Source of the DNA: CAYXRK01 sp964467615
Lineage (GTDB): Bacteria; Hydrogenedentota; Hydrogenedentia; Hydrogenedentales; GCA-2746185
NCBI GenBank assembly: GCA_964467615.1
Contig: CAYXRK010000102.1
Location: forward strand, 1-16,638
Direction of reading: 5' to 3'
DNA: 16,638 bases
In this document: piece by piece, positions 9,198 through 15,468 of the stretch
Position numbering within the stretch: the stretch's first letter is position 1
Layout: every line of letters begins with the position of its first letter
Position numbers and translations under genes: made by a program
The notes under the pieces: model-generated
Seen by the model: only the letters and a program-made list of their open reading frames with translations
Database searches by the model: none
What the model was told of the DNA's origin: nothing

Positions 9198-10671
9198 GGA
9201 AAAGGGCTTCCTGGTCTATAAGCGGGAGCTTCCCGCGCGCGAGGCCGTGGAAGACCGCCTGCAACATTGGCGCGAGTTCGAAACCGATTTTGGGGACGGC
9301 GAGATGCGCGAGCAGGCGTATCGCTGCATGAACTGCGGCGTGCCGTTCTGTCACCAGGGCTGTCCGTTGGGGAACGTAATCCCGGATTTCAACGACGCGG
9401 TGAAAGACGATCAGTGGCAAGACGCGATCGACGTTCTCCACTCGACGAACAACTTTCCCGAGGTCACGGGCCGGGTGTGTCCGGCGCCCTGCGAGGCCGC
9501 GTGCGTACTTAAGATCACCGATCCTCCGGTGACCATCAAACTCATCGAGAAAACTATCGCGGACACCGCTTGGGCGAACAACTATATCCAGCCCGAACCT
9601 CCGCGCTCTCGCACCGATAAACGGATCGCGGTGGTCGGGTCAGGACCGGCCGGCCTCGCCGCGGCGCAGCAATTGAACCGGGCCGGGCACTATGTGACAG
9701 TCTTCGAGCGTGACGACGAACCAGGCGGACTTCTCCAATATGGAATCCCGGACTTCAAAATGGAGAAGGTTCACATTCAACGCCGCGTCGAACAGATGCG
9801 GGCGGAAGGCGTCGAATTCAAATGCAATTCGCATGTCGGCGTCGACATACGGGCACGCGAACTCGTGGATCGATACGACGCCGTACTATTGACCGTCGGG
9901 GCGACGAAGTCCCGCGATCTCGACATACCGGGCCGCGGCCTCAAAGGCGTGCATTTCGCGATGGAATTTCTGCCGCAGCAGAACCGGCGCGTCGCGGGGA
10001 AACCGGTCCTGGGCGAGAATATCACCACTAAAGACAAGCGAGTGGTCGTGTTGGGCGGCGGCGACACCGGCTCGGACTGTCACGGTACTTCGTTGCGCCA
10101 GGGGGCGAAGAGTTTGTGGTCGCTTGAACTATTGCCCCAACCTCCCGAAGGACATAACGCGGACACGCCTTGGCCGAACTGGCCGATGATCATGCGGACC
10201 TCGAGCAGCCACGAAGAGGGCGGCGAACGGGACTGGAGCGTCCTGACGAAGGAATTTGTCGGTGAGAACGGGAAATTGACGGGCATCAAAGTCGTGCGGT
10301 TAGCTTGGGACCAAGGCGAAAGCGGTTGCATGCAGATGAAGGAGGTCCCGGGCAGCGACTTCGTGATTGAAGCGGACTTGGTGCTGTTGGCCTTGGGGTT
10401 CCTCGGACCTGAGGCGTCCATTCCAGACGAGCTGGGGCTCGAGCGAGACGCACGGGGCAATATCAAAGCGGACTACATGACGGGCCGGGATCCTTTCCAC
10501 ACAAGCCATCCCAAAGTCTGGGCGGCGGGAGATGCGCGGCGTGGGCAGTCGCTGGTAGTATGGGCAATTCACGAAGGCCGGGAAGCGGCCCACGCTATCG
10601 ACAAGGCGCTCATGGGTTCGACTGATTTGCCCAGTATCAACTCGTTCGGCTACGAAGAAGCGGGCGTCTGA
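9184..10671 (+). CDS. gltD: Glutamate synthase (NADPH-type), small subunit
   Basis: The beta subunit of GOGAT oxidises NADPH through FAD and passes electrons through iron-sulfur centres to the FMN of GltB. The protein has 495 residues, within the usual range. N-terminal cysteines at 48, 51, 56 and 60 (CMNCGVPFCHQGC) and at 99, 103 and 107 (CPAPCEAAC) supply the [4Fe-4S] clusters. The FAD-binding GSGPAG is at 152-157 and the second dinucleotide fold GGGDTG at 291-296. The C-terminal WAAGDARRGQSLVVWAIHEG completes the FAD site. Its ATG lies inside the end of gltB in another frame (14-base overlap), so the two are translationally coupled. No convincing terminator follows it before the small-peptide genes. 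Confidence 0.97.
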   Translation: MFPSKEKGFLVYKRELPAREAVEDRLQHWREFETDFGDGEMREQAYRCMNCGVPFCHQGCPLGNVIPDFNDAVKDDQWQDAIDVLHSTNNFPEVTGRVCPAPCEAACVLKITDPPVTIKLIEKTIADTAWANNYIQPEPPRSRTDKRIAVVGSGPAGLAAAQQLNRAGHYVTVFERDDEPGGLLQYGIPDFKMEKVHIQRRVEQMRAEGVEFKCNSHVGVDIRARELVDRYDAVLLTVGATKSRDLDIPGRGLKGVHFAMEFLPQQNRRVAGKPVLGENITTKDKRVVVLGGGDTGSDCHGTSLRQGAKSLWSLELLPQPPEGHNADTPWPNWPMIMRTSSSHEEGGERDWSVLTKEFVGENGKLTGIKVVRLAWDQGESGCMQMKEVPGSDFVIEADLVLLALGFLGPEASIPDELGLERDARGNIKADYMTGRDPFHTSHPKVWAAGDARRGQSLVVWAIHEGREAAHAIDKALMGSTDLPSINSFGYEEAGV

Positions 10672-10676
10672 TCGGT

Positions 10677-10713
10677 AACGTGTCAGCGGTGAACGTGTAG
10701 ACTGCGTTAGAAT
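10677..10713 (+). promoter_or_regulatory. Direct repeat and -10-like box upstream of peptide 1
   Basis: AACGTGT occurs twice, at 10677-10683 and 10692-10698, with a 15-base period. Nine bases further on is TAGAAT (10708-10713), a five-of-six -10 match. No proper -35 box is seen, so the repeats could bind an activator. This rests on pattern alone; the repeat is short enough to be chance. Confidence 0.25.
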
Positions 10714-10743
10714 ACTGGCCAGACGGCAAATAGCGAGGCGTGA

Positions 10744-10884
10744 ATGAGCCACATAAACCCGATAACGAAACCGCCGGCAAAGGCCGGAGACATCCCGTTG
10801 AGCGCGAAGCTTGCGTTGATACAAGGGATTACCGGCGCGGTAGGCGACTTTTTGGAAGACAAGGCGCCAAGTACGACCGCTTGA
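10744..10884 (+). CDS. Small peptide 1, putative RiPP precursor (46 aa)
   Basis: A 46-residue frame starts with a good ribosome-binding site (GAGG at 10735-10738, 5 bases before the ATG). The sequence opens MSHINPITKPPAKAG, continues with an amphipathic stretch (about 19-39: LSAKLALIQGITGAVGDFLED) and ends in a short hydrophilic tail APSTTA. There are no cysteines. Its first 15 residues match peptide 2 at eight positions (M1, H3, I4, T8, K9, P11, A14, G15), and M-x-H-I/V and A-K-A-G recur in peptide 3. I do not recognise the family. A conserved start and variable rest, next to maturation and export genes, suggests leader plus core of a ribosomally made, modified peptide. A chance frame remains possible. 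Confidence 0.55.
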   Translation: MSHINPITKPPAKAGDIPLSAKLALIQGITGAVGDFLEDKAPSTTA

Positions 10885-10898
10885 CACAATAGTGTTGT

Positions 10899-10948
10899 CC
10901 TGATGGTTGTAACGATCAGGCTGGCGTGCGGTAATAGTTACGCTAGCC
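10899..10948 (+). other. Overlapping alternative hairpins between peptide genes 1 and 2
   Basis: CCTGAT (10899-10904) pairs with ATCAGG (10915-10920). A second, longer stem pairs GGCTGGCGT (10919-10927) with ACGCTAGCC (10940-10948), nine pairs including one G-U. The two stems share bases 10919-10920, so they compete. No T-tract follows, so this is not a standard terminator; it may be a processing, stability or attenuation element. Confidence 0.35.
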
Positions 10949-11002
10949 GCTGGCCCGTTGTGGTCGCCCGATGTCCATACCGCTAAATGTAGTGATTGGC
11001 AC

Positions 11003-11031
11003 TTGACTTTGAGCATTGATGGTGTTAGAGT
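11003..11031 (+). promoter_or_regulatory. Promoter of peptide 2
   Basis: TTGACT (11003-11008) and TAGAGT (11026-11031) are separated by exactly 17 bases and match sigma-70 boxes at five and four positions. The predicted start near 11038 gives a leader of about 60 bases before the ATG at 11100. This is the best promoter seen in the peptide region. Confidence 0.5.
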
Positions 11032-11099
11032 AAATCGCGTCGAGGCGCTTGCTCAGCCGAAAGCGATCGAAGTCATCCGGCGAGGAGCGCGGATTCGCT

Positions 11100-11258
11100 A
11101 TGAGACATATAGCTAGCCTAACCAAGGTGCCTCAACTCGCGGGAACGGCGGCGGTGGACAGTACGTTGCTCCTGTTTGTTCGGTTTATCGAGAACGTGCT
11201 CGGGGTGTTGGCGATATTCCAGATCGCAAAAGAAGGCGGAACGAACCCGGCGGCGTGA
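11100..11258 (+). CDS. Small peptide 2, putative RiPP precursor (52 aa)
   Basis: The 52-residue peptide opens MRHIASLTKVPQLAG, aligned without gaps to the start of peptide 1 (eight of 15 identical). A strongly hydrophobic segment follows at about 22-42 (TLLLFVRFIENVLGVLAIFQI), then a tail KEGGTNPAA. The frame extends upstream to an ATG at 11049, but the similarity to peptides 1 and 3 places the start at 11100. GAGGAG lies 12 bases upstream, rather far, though AGCG and CGCT in the spacer could pair and shorten the effective distance. There are no cysteines. The hydrophobic stretch could span or bind a membrane, as in bacteriocins. The function is not recognised; the precursor role is inferred from neighbours and the shared start. 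Confidence 0.6.
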   Translation: MRHIASLTKVPQLAGTAAVDSTLLLFVRFIENVLGVLAIFQIAKEGGTNPAA

Positions 11259-11276
11259 TAATGGGGAATGAAGTCC

Positions 11277-11305
11277 CCGCAACGGCCTGACGGCCCTGCG
11301 GTTTT
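11277..11305 (+). terminator. Candidate terminator/attenuator after peptide 2
   Basis: CCGCA (11277-11281) pairs with TGCGG (11297-11301), and GGCC (11284-11287) with GGCC (11292-11295) around a TGAC loop, followed at once by TTTT. The T-tract is short, so termination may be partial. It lies 19 bases after the peptide 2 stop. Confidence 0.5.
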
Positions 11306-11317
11306 GTGAGAAATCTA

Positions 11318-11348
11318 AGTACGGGGAGCACCGGGGTGTGCCGGTACT
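11318..11348 (+). other. Leader hairpin upstream of peptide 3
   Basis: AGTAC (11318-11322) pairs with GTACT (11344-11348), and inside it GCAC (11328-11331) pairs with GTGC (11338-11341) around a CGGGGT loop. An A-rich unpaired stretch with the ribosome-binding site follows. No promoter was seen between this hairpin and the previous terminator, so it may be a 5' stabilising or processing structure in a longer transcript. Confidence 0.4.
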
Positions 11349-11371
11349 CTAGCGGAAGAAAACTAAGACAA

Positions 11372-11377
11372 GAGGAG
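11372..11377 (+). promoter_or_regulatory. Strong ribosome-binding site of peptide 3
   Basis: GAGGAG lies 8 bases before the ATG at 11386, in an A-rich unstructured context. It is among the best Shine-Dalgarno sequences in the window and supports high translation of peptide 3. Confidence 0.75.
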
Positions 11378-11385
11378 AAACGAAC

Positions 11386-11568
11386 ATGAAGCACGTGAAC
11401 GAAGTCGTCGTGGCCAAGGCTGGCGAAGCCTGCGACATCAATGACGTCCAAGGTATTATCGATTTCGCGCTGGCGAACATCACCGATTTCAACGCGGTAA
11501 TCCAGTGCATCATCGATGCGGTCCTCGCATTCGTCAACAACTTGCTCGGAACCGACATCCAAGTGTAG
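11386..11568 (+). CDS. Small peptide 3, putative RiPP precursor (60 aa)
   Basis: The 60-residue peptide opens MKHVNEVVVAKAGEACDIND, sharing M-x-H-I/V and A-K-A-G with peptide 1. It has a strong ribosome-binding site and is bracketed by hairpins, which marks it as a real, highly expressed gene. Residues 17-32 and 34-50 form an imperfect internal repeat (D-x-N-x-V, then I-I-D-x-x-L-A), each half a hydrophobic or amphipathic helix. Cysteines at 16 and 41 precede the two repeat units or their IID blocks. It ends LLGTDIQV. Net charge is acidic, unlike most cationic bacteriocins. I do not recognise the family. The context (acetyltransferases, CPBP protease, ABC exporter, radical-SAM-like protein) points to a modified, exported peptide. 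Confidence 0.75.
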   Translation: MKHVNEVVVAKAGEACDINDVQGIIDFALANITDFNAVIQCIIDAVLAFVNNLLGTDIQV

Positions 11569-11575
11569 TCGCTTT

Positions 11576-11595
11576 CGTCCCGCGCTCGCGGGACG
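11576..11595 (+). other. Perfect hairpin just after peptide 3
   Basis: CGTCCCGC (11576-11583) pairs fully with GCGGGACG (11588-11595) around a GCTC loop, 8 bases after the peptide 3 stop. No T-tract follows directly. It probably protects the 3' end of the peptide message or works with the next hairpin. Confidence 0.55.
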
Positions 11596-11606
11596 ACCAA
11601 AGTTTT

Positions 11607-11641
11607 CCGGGGTCCCTGCGCGTGGGGCCCCGGTGTGTTTT
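11607..11641 (+). terminator. Strong intrinsic terminator after peptide 3
   Basis: A ten-pair stem joins CCGGGGTCCC (11607-11616) and GGGGCCCCGG (11624-11633), with one G-U, around a TGCGCGT loop. TGTGTTTT follows. It should stop most transcripts after peptide 3. The next gene begins only 33 bases later with no visible promoter, so partial read-through probably supplies the downstream genes. Confidence 0.65.
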
Positions 11642-11673
11642 CGGGGCGCGCGTTTCGGTAAGGCGCGGCACAC

Positions 11674-12216
11674 GTGTATCGCGGGACGCACTGTATTATC
11701 CGAACCATCGAGGTCGACGACGCGCCCGCCCTTAGCGCGTTGTACGACCCCAAACGGCCCCGCGCGGCGCTTCTCGATGCGCGGCGCGAACTTGCGCCCC
11801 CGACGATGGATGAACTGCGGACGGCGTTGGGCACTACGGCGGACCAAGGCCTCGGCATGCTCCACGCGATTGAAGACCTCGAAGGCCGAGTGCTCGGATT
11901 CGGATCGCTGCGGCACACTCCCAAAGACCATCACTTCGCGTTGCTCAGTCTAATGCTGCTGGAAGACCGCGACTGCGCCTCCCCCCTCGGAAACGAAGCG
12001 TGCGGTTTTCTCCTGGTTGAAGCGTTCCAGCATAAGCTCTTCAGCAAAGTTTTAGCGCAAGCGTTTGAATGGGAGCAATCGTTGCGCGAGTTGTTGCTGC
12101 TCCGCGGTTTCACCAGTGACGGGACCCAGCGCGACGTACTGCATTCGTCGGGCCGCTGGCACAACATGGAAACGCTGACCGTCCGCCGTCCTGCCCTTGG
12201 CCCGGCTGCGGCGTGA
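11674..12216 (+). CDS. GNAT-family acetyltransferase, divergent
   Basis: The 180-residue protein fits a RimJ/RimL-like GNAT fold, which transfers acetyl from acetyl-CoA to an amine. IIRTIEVDDAPALSALYD matches the family start; strands around GRVLGFGSLR and FALLSLMLLEDRD precede the acetyl-CoA loop; and LREL LLLRGF (about 137-146) then RWHNMETL match the C-terminal motif. The acetyl-CoA pyrophosphate loop, normally R/Q-x-x-G-x-G/A, reads DCASPLGNEA here and has lost its usual glycine pattern, so activity is uncertain. The start is GTG at 11674, the first start after an in-frame stop at 11659; TAAGG lies 10 bases upstream. It directly follows the peptide 3 terminator and precedes a second GNAT by 13 bases. 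In peptide clusters such enzymes may modify the product or protect the host. Confidence 0.7.
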   Translation: MYRGTHCIIRTIEVDDAPALSALYDPKRPRAALLDARRELAPPTMDELRTALGTTADQGLGMLHAIEDLEGRVLGFGSLRHTPKDHHFALLSLMLLEDRDCASPLGNEACGFLLVEAFQHKLFSKVLAQAFEWEQSLRELLLLRGFTSDGTQRDVLHSSGRWHNMETLTVRRPALGPAAA

Positions 12217-12229
12217 TCCTACATTCCTC

Positions 12230-12844
12230 ATGGACTCGAAGACCTCACTGCGCCGGGCCGAACGCGACGACCTCGATCGCGTCATCGAATGGATGGAGGA
12301 CCCGGACTACCATCACTTTCTTTACGGCGACGCGGCCCGCTCGCCCCGGCAAATTCGAGAGAGCATCGTAGCCATGGTCGGACGCGACCAGAACAACCTC
12401 GCGCCAGGAAGCATCCATCTCATCATCGATCACCGGGAGCGAGGACCGATTGGCCTCGTCTCGCTCCAGCGAATCAGCTGGCGCAATCGCGGCTGCACCG
12501 TCGATTTCTACATGGGAGACAAGCCGCTGCGCGGAGGCGTTGAAGCCGGCGCGGCGATGTATCGAACAGCGGAATACTGCTTCGACGAACTGAATCTGCA
12601 CCGCCTCACCGCGAACATTTACGCATTCAACCGCCCCTCCTGGCGGCTGCTCGAGCGGGTTGGCGCGGTGCGTGAACTCGTCCTCAAGGAACACGTCGTC
12701 CGAGACGGCGAACTGCACGACCTCTATTGTTACGGCCTCTTGCGGCCCGATTTTGAGGCATTTCGCGAGGCCGGTCCGAAATTCGAATCGCTGTCGCTCG
12801 AAAACATGATCGCCCGGCTCGCCGCGCCGGATACTCAGACGTGA
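12230..12844 (+). CDS. GNAT-family acetyltransferase (RimJ/RimL type)
   Basis: The 204-residue protein is a clearer GNAT. SLRRAERDDLDRVIEWMEDP opens the domain. IHLIIDHRERGPIGLVSLQ and CTVDFYMGDKPLRGGVEAGAA (about 89-109) give the beta4 strand and acetyl-CoA loop (motif A), and LNLHRLTANIYAFNRPSWRLLERVGA carries motif B with the asparagine-serine and the helix. It ends with a helical tail of about 35 residues. ATG 12230 is preferred over an upstream in-frame TTG at 12197 because the family starts near it. No Shine-Dalgarno is visible, and the 13-base gap suggests coupling to the first GNAT. Its stop overlaps the start of the CPBP gene by 4 bases. The acceptor amine is unknown; the peptide products or an exported intermediate are reasonable guesses. 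Confidence 0.8.
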   Translation: MDSKTSLRRAERDDLDRVIEWMEDPDYHHFLYGDAARSPRQIRESIVAMVGRDQNNLAPGSIHLIIDHRERGPIGLVSLQRISWRNRGCTVDFYMGDKPLRGGVEAGAAMYRTAEYCFDELNLHRLTANIYAFNRPSWRLLERVGAVRELVLKEHVVRDGELHDLYCYGLLRPDFEAFREAGPKFESLSLENMIARLAAPDTQT

Positions 12845-13584
12845 AGGCCGCGTTCATCGTCATACTGCTCGGCCACGTCACCTATTCGGTGCTCACGAAA
12901 CGCCCGGATCCGTATACCGCGGGCGGCAGGAACGGCATCGTCGTCCTCTACCAGACGGTGCTCTTCTGTCTCGCCTTGGCGCTCGCCTACCAATACAATG
13001 CGCTATCGAGAACGCTGCTCTCTCCGGTTTATATCGCTGCCGGAATTGCCGCGGGCCACGCGATATTCGCAGTCACGATAATTCTCATCTACGGTTCCTT
13101 CGAGGACGCTTGGGCCGTCGCCCGCGATGTCAAGGGACTCTATGCGTTCATCAAGCAACACCCCTACGTGCTCGCCAATTTCTTCTACATCGCGCTCTCC
13201 GAGGAGTTCATTTACCGCGCCGTCGCCCAACGGATTTTCGTCGAGTATGGAGGCCGATGGTTGGGCGAAGAAGCAGGCGTCTACACGGGTATCGTTGCGC
13301 TTGCCGTGGCATTTTCCGCGGTCCACAAACACTTCTTCAAAAAGTCGCTGCTCGTATCGGGCGAGTTCCTGGGCTTCGCGTTACTCCTCGGTTTCGCCTA
13401 TCATTGGACGAACAGTCTGGCGTTCGTCATCCTGATTCACGCGCTCCGCGACATCGAGATTTGTTTCCTGGAGTTCCTCGTCAAGCGGGACGAATACGGA
13501 GACGCCGCAAAGGCCGACGCCGAAATCGAGGCCGCTTACGGCCCGCGGGCCCGGAGGTCTCATGGACCCCAAATATCTGGTTGA
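12841..13584 (+). CDS. CPBP-family (CAAX protease-like) intramembrane metalloprotease
   Basis: The 247-residue membrane protein has the CPBP/Abi signature residues. These are E121-E122 and R126 in SEEFIYRA (motif 1), F158 and H162 in FSAVHKH (motif 2), and H200 with D204 in IHALRDI (motif 3). Hydrophobic helices lie at about 3-19, 32-52, 60-84, 108-125, 147-165, 170-187 and 189-205, with a charged C-terminal tail. The active site lies within the membrane. Members process peptides or give immunity in bacteriocin operons, for example SkfC in the Bacillus skf operon. The start is a GTG overlapping the previous stop by 4 bases, and its end overlaps the ABC ATPase gene by 23 bases, so it is part of the operon. 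It probably trims the leader or protects the producer; which of these is not decided by sequence. Confidence 0.88.
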   Translation: MKAAFIVILLGHVTYSVLTKRPDPYTAGGRNGIVVLYQTVLFCLALALAYQYNALSRTLLSPVYIAAGIAAGHAIFAVTIILIYGSFEDAWAVARDVKGLYAFIKQHPYVLANFFYIALSEEFIYRAVAQRIFVEYGGRWLGEEAGVYTGIVALAVAFSAVHKHFFKKSLLVSGEFLGFALLLGFAYHWTNSLAFVILIHALRDIEICFLEFLVKRDEYGDAAKADAEIEAAYGPRARRSHGPQISG

Positions 13585-14599
13585 ACTCGAAAACGTCCAC
13601 AAGGTGTTCTTCACCCGCCATTTCCTGCAACGCGACGAAGAAACGGAGCGTCGCGTCATCTACAAAACAAAGCGTGTCCAGGCCGCGCGGCAGGTCAGCT
13701 TCGGCATTTGCAAGGGCGAGATTTTCGGATTGCTCGGCCCGAACGGCGCTGGCAAAACGACCACGGTAAAGATGATATCCGGGCTGATTCGTCCCACTGC
13801 CGGGACCGTTTCCATCGACGGCATGAACATCGAGAAGAATCGCCTGAAAGCATTGCGAAAATTAGGCGTCGTCCTCGAGGGAACACGCACGAGCATCTGG
13901 CCGCTGACCCCCCTCGAGAACCTCGCCTATTTCGGCAACCTGCGCGACGTGCGCGGGCCCGTGCTCCGGCGGCGCAGCCTCGAGTTGCTCGATTTCGTAG
14001 GGCTGCGGGACAAGATGAACGTCGAAGTCCGCAAACTCTCCCGCGGCCAGAAACAAAAGGTCGCGATTTGCATCGCGATGATCGCGGACCCCCCCATCGT
14101 CCTCTTGGACGAACCCACGACGGGGTTGGATGTCCAAAGCAGCCGTTCCATCAAGGACAAAATCCGCGAGATGACGCGCGAGCAGGGGAAATCCGTGCTC
14201 GTCACGACGCACGACATGCACGTCGCGGAGGAGATTTGCGACCGAATCGGCATCATCAACGAAGGCGAATTGATCGCGTGCAAACCCACCGATCAATTGA
14301 TCGACCTCTTCAGCGATTGCACGTTTGTGTTTCAGTTGGATCGAAGCCCGGATCCGCGTTCGTTCGCGCCGCTTGGGGGCGTTTCTTCGGCCGCTTCCGA
14401 GGACGGCGAGGGCGGGCCATCGCTGGTCGTCGCGGTGGCGCGCGAGGAGTCCGAGCGTTCGCGCGCCCTCTACGCGCTGGTTGAAAAGCTGCGCGAGGAA
14501 CGCTTCGAGATACGGTCTATCACGCAACGCAAACAGAATTTGGAGAACGTTTTTCTTCATCTTACGGGCAATGGCAAGAGTCGGGAGGTCGCCGGATAG
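13562..14599 (+). CDS. ABC transporter ATP-binding protein
   Basis: The 345-residue ATPase powers the adjacent ABC-2 permease. It has Walker A GPNGAGKTT (59-67), the signature LSRGQKQK (159-166), Walker B IVLLDEPTTGLD (179-190) and H217 in TTHDM. The Q-loop region reads GVVLEGTRTSIWPLTPLENL, a variant with Glu common in peptide and antibiotic exporters of the DrrA or SkfE type. A C-terminal domain of about 100 residues follows the nucleotide-binding domain, with a final QNLENVFLHLTG motif typical of these ATPases. The ATG has GGAGGT 3 bases upstream and lies inside the end of the CPBP gene (23-base overlap). The start of the permease overlaps its stop by one base. It should drive export of the modified peptide or serve as an immunity pump. 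Confidence 0.93.
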   Translation: MDPKYLVELENVHKVFFTRHFLQRDEETERRVIYKTKRVQAARQVSFGICKGEIFGLLGPNGAGKTTTVKMISGLIRPTAGTVSIDGMNIEKNRLKALRKLGVVLEGTRTSIWPLTPLENLAYFGNLRDVRGPVLRRRSLELLDFVGLRDKMNVEVRKLSRGQKQKVAICIAMIADPPIVLLDEPTTGLDVQSSRSIKDKIREMTREQGKSVLVTTHDMHVAEEICDRIGIINEGELIACKPTDQLIDLFSDCTFVFQLDRSPDPRSFAPLGGVSSAASEDGEGGPSLVVAVAREESERSRALYALVEKLREERFEIRSITQRKQNLENVFLHLTGNGKSREVAG

Positions 14600-15468
14600 T
14601 GGGGTTCTTCTTGGTCATAAAGGCGGAGCTCGTCCGCACATTCATCGTCTTGCGGCGCTACTGGTTTGCGACCTTGACCAGCATCATCATCGGGTACGGC
14701 ATGCTCATGGTCCTCATCGTCGGGTTCATGGCGCGGCGGGACGAAGTCACCGAAATGATGGGCGCCCGGTTCGGCGTTGACCCCGAGCGCGCCACGAACG
14801 CCGCCCTTGGCTTCATCATCGGAATGTTCGCGTTCGGAATCATCGGTATTTTTTCGCAGGGCCTCCAAGCGATGGCCCAGTCCGGCCAACTCGAGCAACT
14901 TTGTTTAAGCCCGCACGGACTCGTCACGAATTTCCTGGGCCGCTCCCTCGTCGGCGCGGTGTCGGCCGTCCTGTCGTCAACGATTCTGTTGTTGATGATC
15001 ACGGCCACGGTCGGCGGGACCCTGCATTTCAATCCCTTGATCACCGGCGTCCTGCTCGCGTTGACGTACGCGAACCTCATCGGTTTCGGTTTTATGGTGG
15101 GCGGGCTCGTGCTCGTGTTCAAACAAACCGGGCAGATCGCCGTGCTCATCCGCATGGCGTTGCTGTTTCTCGCCTTCGCCGTGTCGGACAAAGTCGATAC
15201 GGGATACAAGCTAATCGATGCGTTAATGCATGCCGCGCCAATAACCGACGCGGCAATTTGCCTGAAGTTCGTCCTCATTCGCGATCAGATGGTGCGGCAA
15301 TTCGATGAAGGCGGCGCAGTCGTCGCCCAGCACTTCCAGTCGGTGTTTACACTGCCCTCGTTTTACTTTCTTCTGCTCAGTTGCGTGGTCTGGACGACGC
15401 TCGGCATCGCCGTCTTCAAGGCAATGGAGAACCACAGCCGGGACAAAGGGACCCTGGGGGCATACTGA
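14599..15468 (+). CDS. ABC-2 type transporter permease
   Basis: The 289-residue membrane protein has six likely helices (about 22-44, 67-89, 113-138, 145-173, 179-196 and 252-273) and the GQLEQLCLSPHG loop (96-107) seen in ABC-2 permeases near the ATPase coupling region. It pairs with the ATP-binding protein encoded immediately upstream; its GTG start shares one base with that gene's TAG stop. GGGAGG lies 10 bases upstream. Its stop shares one base with the start of the next gene (TGATG). The likely role is export of the small peptides or self-protection. The substrate is inferred from context. Confidence 0.9.
   Translation: MGFFLVIKAELVRTFIVLRRYWFATLTSIIIGYGMLMVLIVGFMARRDEVTEMMGARFGVDPERATNAALGFIIGMFAFGIIGIFSQGLQAMAQSGQLEQLCLSPHGLVTNFLGRSLVGAVSAVLSSTILLLMITATVGGTLHFNPLITGVLLALTYANLIGFGFMVGGLVLVFKQTGQIAVLIRMALLFLAFAVSDKVDTGYKLIDALMHAAPITDAAICLKFVLIRDQMVRQFDEGGAVVAQHFQSVFTLPSFYFLLLSCVVWTTLGIAVFKAMENHSRDKGTLGAY

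Noticed and set aside
10300..11016. A 238-codon minus-strand frame over the end of gltD and the peptide 1 gene
   Set aside because: It overlaps conserved gltD sequence, has no recognisable motif and no good ribosome-binding site. The plus-strand peptide 1 has a ribosome-binding site and a motif shared with peptides 2 and 3.
11185..11934. A 249-codon minus-strand frame over peptides 2 and 3 and the first GNAT
   Set aside because: Its composition is that of a shadow frame, and it crosses two strong hairpins and the well-supported peptide 3 gene.
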